NCBI GenBank assembly: GCA_025594325.1
Contig: JANHCV010000009.1
Coordinates: 1,488,001 to 1,552,000 of the forward strand
DNA length: 64,000 bases
Direction: 5' to 3'
DNA from: Blastocladiella emersonii ATCC 22665
Taxonomy: Eukaryota; Blastocladiomycota; Blastocladiomycetes; Blastocladiales; Blastocladiaceae
The notes beneath the pieces were generated by a model. The model did no database searches and was not told the DNA's origin. It saw only the letters and a list, made by a program, of their open reading frames with translations. Positions 59,681 to 64,000 of this stretch are shown one piece after another. Numbering within the stretch: the first letter of the stretch is position 1; every line of letters begins with the position of its first letter. A program made the translations under genes and the position numbers.

Positions 59681-62000
59681 TCACAAACGGGACGCGACCG
59701 GCGTCGCGAGCACCTTGGCCGAAACGGCCGCCTTGGCCGCCTTGCTCTCGCGCGAGGCACTCGCCACAACCGGAGCGGGCTTCTCGGCGACGACAGGCTT
59801 TTCGGCGACAACGACACGCTGCGCAGCCATCCTCTCGCACTCGGGGTCGTCCTTGACGAGGAAGTTGGCGATCGAGTACCCCATCGAGTAAGTCGTGACC
59901 ATGGGGTTGACGCCCGTCGAAGTCGGGAAGGTCGACGCGTCCGCGACGTACAGGCCCTTGACCTCCCACGTCTCGCCGCGCGGGTTGATGACGGACCGCT
60001 TGGGCGAGCTGCCCATGCGGCACGAGCCCATCTGGTGCGCCGAGAAGAGCGGCGCCTGAAGCGGGCGGCACCCGGCCTTGCGCACGGCCGCGACCTACGC
60101 GAGCCACTTCGGGCACGCGGGCGACCACGGGTACGCCGGGTCGACGTCGAACGGGTCGACGCCCTGGTGCGTCGTGAACACGCGGTTGGCGCCCGCCGCG
60201 AGCAGGACGGCGGCCGCGCGGATCAGGCCCTCGACAAGGTTGGCCTCGTCGAACGGCGACAGGTCAAACGAAACCTTCGGCTCGCCGTCCGCGTCAACGG
60301 CAACGCGCGCGCGGCGGTCGCGGTCGCGCGTGATGACCATGACTGGGGCGAGGTGGCGGTAGTCGGCGAGCAGCGACTTGTGGAACTCGGGGCCGTTGCG
60401 CCACGGCAGGATCATGGCCAGGAACATGGGCGAGAGCGACGTGCACTCCAGCTTGGTCCCGTAGTGACGGCCGACGTACTTGGCCTTCTTGGGATCGTTC
60501 AGCCCGCCACCGTTGTGCGACTCGACGGCGGTGCTGACGGCCGTCATCATGCTGCCGCGGTACATGTCGACGGGGTCCGGGAACCGGCCGAGCGTGAGCG
60601 CGACCGGGTGCAGGCCGAGGTGCTTGCCGAGGTGCCGGTTCTTGCCCGCTGCGGAGCAGCAGCGCGGGCGTGCGGATCGAGCCCGCGGCGGCCACGACGC
60701 GGCGCGCCTTGATGGTGAGCGGGCGGCGGTCGGGACCCACGAAACACTCGATCCCGCGCGCCTCGCCGTTCTCGATGATGACGCGGTCGACGCGGCAGTT
60801 GGGCAGGATCTGCGCGCCCGCGGCGCACGCGTCGACGAGCCAGGTCCGCGCGCGCTCGACTGCTTGACGCCCTGCGCGCACCCCATGCCGCACATGCCGC
60901 AGTCGTGCGCCTGGCCGCGCGTGTTCTGCGGGATATCGGCGACGGCCATGCCGAGCTTGCGGCACCCGTCGCAGAAGAGCTGGTTGACGCGGTTGTGCTG
61001 GATGCCCTCGGCCGTGGCGCCGATCCCGTCGCACACGGCGTCGAGCGCGCTCGAGTACTCGGGCGACACAAAGTACGGCAGCCCGTGCCGCTCGGCCCAC
61101 TCCTCGCGCACAAAGTGCTGCGGCTTGAGTGAGGCGCACCAGTTGATGGCCGTACCGCCGCCGACCGTCGACCCGGACATGATCGCGATAGCAGCGTCCT
61201 CGGACGACAGCATTCCGCCCATATCGTACATCTTGGACAGGCCCTCGAGCTGGTTCTGCGTCGAGCGCGGCTCCCACCCGCCCTTGTCGACGACAATGAC
61301 GCGGTACCCGGCGCGCGCCAGGACCGCGGCCGCGACACCACCACCGGCGCCGCTGCCCACGACGACGGCGTCGCACTCGAGCTCGGCGGAGACCGGCTGC
61401 TGCACGAACTTGAGGGCCGGATCGGGCACGACACCGGGTGCCGGGAGCGGCGGCGGGTGGAATCCGAGCTCGGCTGACGTCGGGTGGTCGAGTGCCAGCG
61501 AGCCGTATAGCGAGAGCAGCGTCATGCCCTTGAACATGGCGAACAGGCTGCGGTTGAGCGGGTTGGCCGAGTTCTGTTCGCGGGATCGAGCTTGCGTCAG
61601 TATTTGATCTAGGTGAGCGAGTCGAGGCTGAAGATGCACGCACAGCCCAGCCGGACAGGACGGCCTCGCGCTCGGCGGTCGAGAGTTCGCTGAACGACTT
61701 GGCGTGGCGGGCTCCCGAGAAAATCCAGGTGCCCGAGGGCCGCGAGAGCAGGTTGAGGACCATGATCAGCTTGCGCATGTTGGCGGGCGGGATCTTGCGG
61801 CCGAGGTCGGCGAGCACAGCGGCCGGGTCGAGGTGGCCCGAGGCACGCAGCGCCGCGAGGGCGGGCGGCAGACCGTGGTCGGTGCCCGCGACGGGCGAGA
61901 CGAACGTGTCGAAGATGGCAGAAAGCACGGAGAGCTCGGCCGGGGTCGGCGGGCGCAGAGGGCCGCGGCCGACGATGGCGTCAGTGATGATCTCGTCCAT
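59681..62000 (-). CDS. Long-chain fatty alcohol oxidase (GMC family), with one stop and two frameshifts
   Basis: Oxidises long-chain alcohols to aldehydes with FAD and oxygen, in omega-oxidation of fatty acids or alkanes, usually at peroxisomal or ER membranes. Exon 1 (62,000-61,644) has the FAO N-terminal domain (LSVLSAIFDTFVSP). A 70-nt intron (61,643-61,574, GTGCGT...CTGAC...CAG) joins to exon 2 with VVVGSGAGGGVAAAVLA (FAD-binding GxGxxG), the GMC signature region SGSTVGGGTAINWC, CGMCGMGCAQGVKQ, GKHLGLHPVALT, and the C-terminal SAHQMGSCRMG and GVNPMVTTYSMGY. About 750 codons, the family length. Near 60,850 a (CG)n run has +2 bases and near 60,650 two bases are lost, so about 200 bp are read out of frame. 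A TAG at 60,097-60,095 precedes the HQMG motif. These may be assembly errors or mean a dead copy. Confidence 0.8.
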
Positions 62001-62700
62001 GCTTGCTGAGTTGGGTAGCGGGAGAGCAAGCTGGCGACGGCCGTTTCGCATTTTATCACTGTTGCGCCCCGATCCGATTTTTAAGCACTCCCTGGCTGAC
62101 TCTCCTTCTGGAGGTCCAGGAGCAGACAAGGCATCGGTGCAAATTGGCAGCTAGCCCTGCACCGCGACGAAACACAATAGTTCGCGGACCCGTCCCCTGA
62201 TGGAGTGCGCGGAGGCGCGACGTGCCCCGCGCGCCGATCTCTCGGCCCACAAAACGATTCTCCTCGGAGTTCCTGACCCTCGATGGATTTACGCCCGTCC
62301 TTGGGTAAGCCATGCATGACTTGGTTCAACGACTGATTGACGGTTGGCGAAGGGCGCCAGATGTCAGGTGCCAGGAATACGTGGCGAACACGATCATGCA
62401 CTTGGTCAGGCCGCTGCGAAACTGCTCTGTGTTATTGCCAGGTACTGTGGCTGACTTGCTTCTGGAGCAGAAGCGGCAGATGGCGTCGCTCATGTCGACG
62501 TGACTGACCGCGAGGGTGGCGCTGGGAGTGCTCGGGTGGCGGCGCGTCGAGCCGCCTTGGGACACTGCCTCTCGGATACGAGCCTCACACGAGTCTAACC
62601 ATGTAACAACTTCATGCAACTGCTTCTCGAGTGAACGCTTCACACACGGCTCGCACTAGCGTCGCTGCGGTCCACAAGTCGACCGGCGCCTGCCGCTGCG
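62001..62700. promoter_or_regulatory. Upstream region of the alcohol oxidase gene
   Basis: No gene is firmly supported; a 105-codon minus-strand frame at 62,326-62,643 has no recognisable domain. The first few hundred bases presumably hold the alcohol oxidase promoter. Confidence 0.35.
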
Positions 62701-64000
62701 TCGGCGATGACTTCGCGCGAAGACTGCTCTCGTTCGGTACGGCGTTTGTCCGCCGAAGCAGCTTTCTCGCTACATGCTTACCGTGACATTCAATCTCATA
62801 GCCGCGCCACTTCTGCCTGCTCGCGCGGCCGTGGACCCGCAGTCAAGATCGGCGGCCGAATCGCCGCTCATGGAGTTCTCGTCCGCTACTTTCACGCCCA
62901 GCCATCGCAGACGAGTCGCGTCTTTGCTTCGGTAAGCACGGGTTCAATTTCACGATCTGCTTTTCCTCGCACCGCTACGCCGACCTCAACGCTGGGATTC
63001 TGCTGGTGAGGACGGCCGTCGCGGCAAGGACGCGGCTGCTTTCGCCGCGGGTTCCGGTGGTCGCTTGCCGCCGCGGTAGAATGGTAGAATGGTCGACCAC
63101 TGCCGCGTCTTCGCTGTTGCAGTCTGCCTTCCCCGAGAACGAACGCGGCCGCGATTGCGGACTGTTCGTGGACATTGCCCGACCTCATTTCGCAGTCGCC
63201 GACACCTCTTTTCGCTCACTCGCGCGTCGCACGGTTGATCAGGTTCCAGAGTCGGGTATGCGCATTTTCGCACTTCCTTTCGCGACAAGTCCACATCTCG
63301 ACTTGCTGTCGCGCACTGCCAGGCTCATCGAGCACTGGCTGTGGCTTGGCAAGCTGGCCGACGGGTCTGTCTTCGAGGACCTCGCCGACATGACGTTCGC
63401 CGAGGTCGTCAACCGCATCCTCAAGACCACTTCCCTACCCGAGCTCGCGCGCTGGATCCCGGAGACCGCCAAGTTCTTCTTCTCGACGCCGGGCCCCACG
63501 CGCGTCTGCGAGCTCTCGCCCAATGCCACCAAGTTCCCCGCAACGTCGACGTGGCTCGCTGAGCTCGTCACTGGCACCAGCGACCCAGACTGGCTCCGCG
63601 CGCTTGCCCTCTCCCGGCACTTTGTTCAGGGCAAAATGCTCGACGGCAACTGTGTCCCGCGACTTCTCGCTCCGCGCGCCGGCATGCCCGTCACGATCAC
63701 GCTGACCGAGCTTGCCCTCACGCTGTACGACGCGCACACGCCCGGGGCTCATCATCCGCCGTGACGGTAACGGCGACGAGATCGCTGTGATGCTCATTTA
63801 ATCGCAGGACGGCCACGCCGCGAGCCTCGACTTCGGGTCCTAGCCCTCGCCCAAGTCGCCGCACGAGCTTGACGACCGTAACTTCCGCGTCAAGGCTTTT
63901 TACGCGGCACTGTGAGCCACCGAGGTGGTCGCCGGCAAGATGCACATGTCGATACGCTTCATTGAGCGCGGCCCTATCGCCCTATTCTGCAAGGTGGTCT
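62701..64000 (+). pseudogene. Decayed unrecognised gene, runs off the window
   Basis: Protein-like segments in changing frames: FGKHGFNFTICFSSHRYADL (62,935-62,995); a long open part 63,006-63,760 with SRTARLIEHWLWLGKLADGS, DMTFAEVVNRILKTTSLPEL and SHLD-type helices; then after a frame change RRDGNGDEIAVMLI and a stretch with TAA, TAG and TGA inside. The last visible block MHMSIRFIERGPIAL resembles HMPIKFANERDAFYL of the copy at 52,711, so this may be the same multi-copy group. It continues beyond 64,000. Confidence 0.45.

Noticed and set aside
1-64000. tRNA, rRNA or telomere repeats
   Set aside because: No convincing cloverleaf with A and B boxes, rRNA core sequence or telomeric repeat was recognised by eye; a covariance-model scan would be needed to exclude small RNAs.

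Overview
The window looks like nuclear DNA of a GC-rich fungus. Genes are rich in Ala, Pro and Ser, sit on both strands, and carry short GT-AG introns (about 60-200 nt). Two ABCA-type ATPase remnants and two leucine-rich-repeat genes that share an N-terminal module suggest an early-diverging zoosporic fungus (for example Blastocladiomycota) rather than a typical ascomycete or basidiomycete. That placement is inference and weak.

Layout. 0.7-11.9 kb: two divergent, distantly related genes for large low-complexity proteins with N-terminal membrane segments, followed by a minisatellite of about 100-bp units. 13.3-17.6 kb: a CCCH zinc-finger protein and an unrecognised protein. At about 18.62 kb an F-box-like gene stops abruptly against foreign DNA.

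18.6-32.8 kb is the most interesting part: a compact virus-like element whose codon use and packing differ from the flanks. It has a trimeric-fibre-like protein with a C1q/TNF-like head, a Polinton/retrovirus-type DDE integrase, a tyrosine recombinase, and a 996-aa primase-helicase that joins an archaeo-eukaryotic primase to a herpesvirus-UL9-like superfamily 2 helicase. An array of about 100-bp repeats, a candidate replication origin, lies between the divergent recombinase and primase-helicase genes. No major capsid protein, packaging ATPase or family B polymerase is visible, and the left end cuts through an ORF, so the copy is probably incomplete. A complete Ty3/gypsy chromovirus (5291 bp, LTRs that look identical, 5-bp target duplication CACGG) has recently jumped into the fibre gene.

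32.8-48.6 kb: a decayed gag-like reading frame; two tandem paralogues, one ending in an HMG box; a secreted Thr/Pro-rich protein; a Lys/Ala-rich protein; a 1138-bp non-autonomous hAT-like element with an exact 8-bp target duplication; and two ABCA nucleotide-binding-domain remnants joined head to head. 49-64 kb: two decayed leucine-rich-repeat genes, several fragments of multi-copy unrecognised genes, and a long-chain alcohol oxidase gene with one in-frame stop and two compensating frameshifts.

Much of the accessory half is therefore mobile or decaying DNA. The better host genes are the divergent pair, the CCCH gene, the HMG-box gene, the mucin-like gene and (if its breaks are assembly errors) the alcohol oxidase. 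Exon boundaries were read by eye from splice signals and frame; no computation or database search was run.
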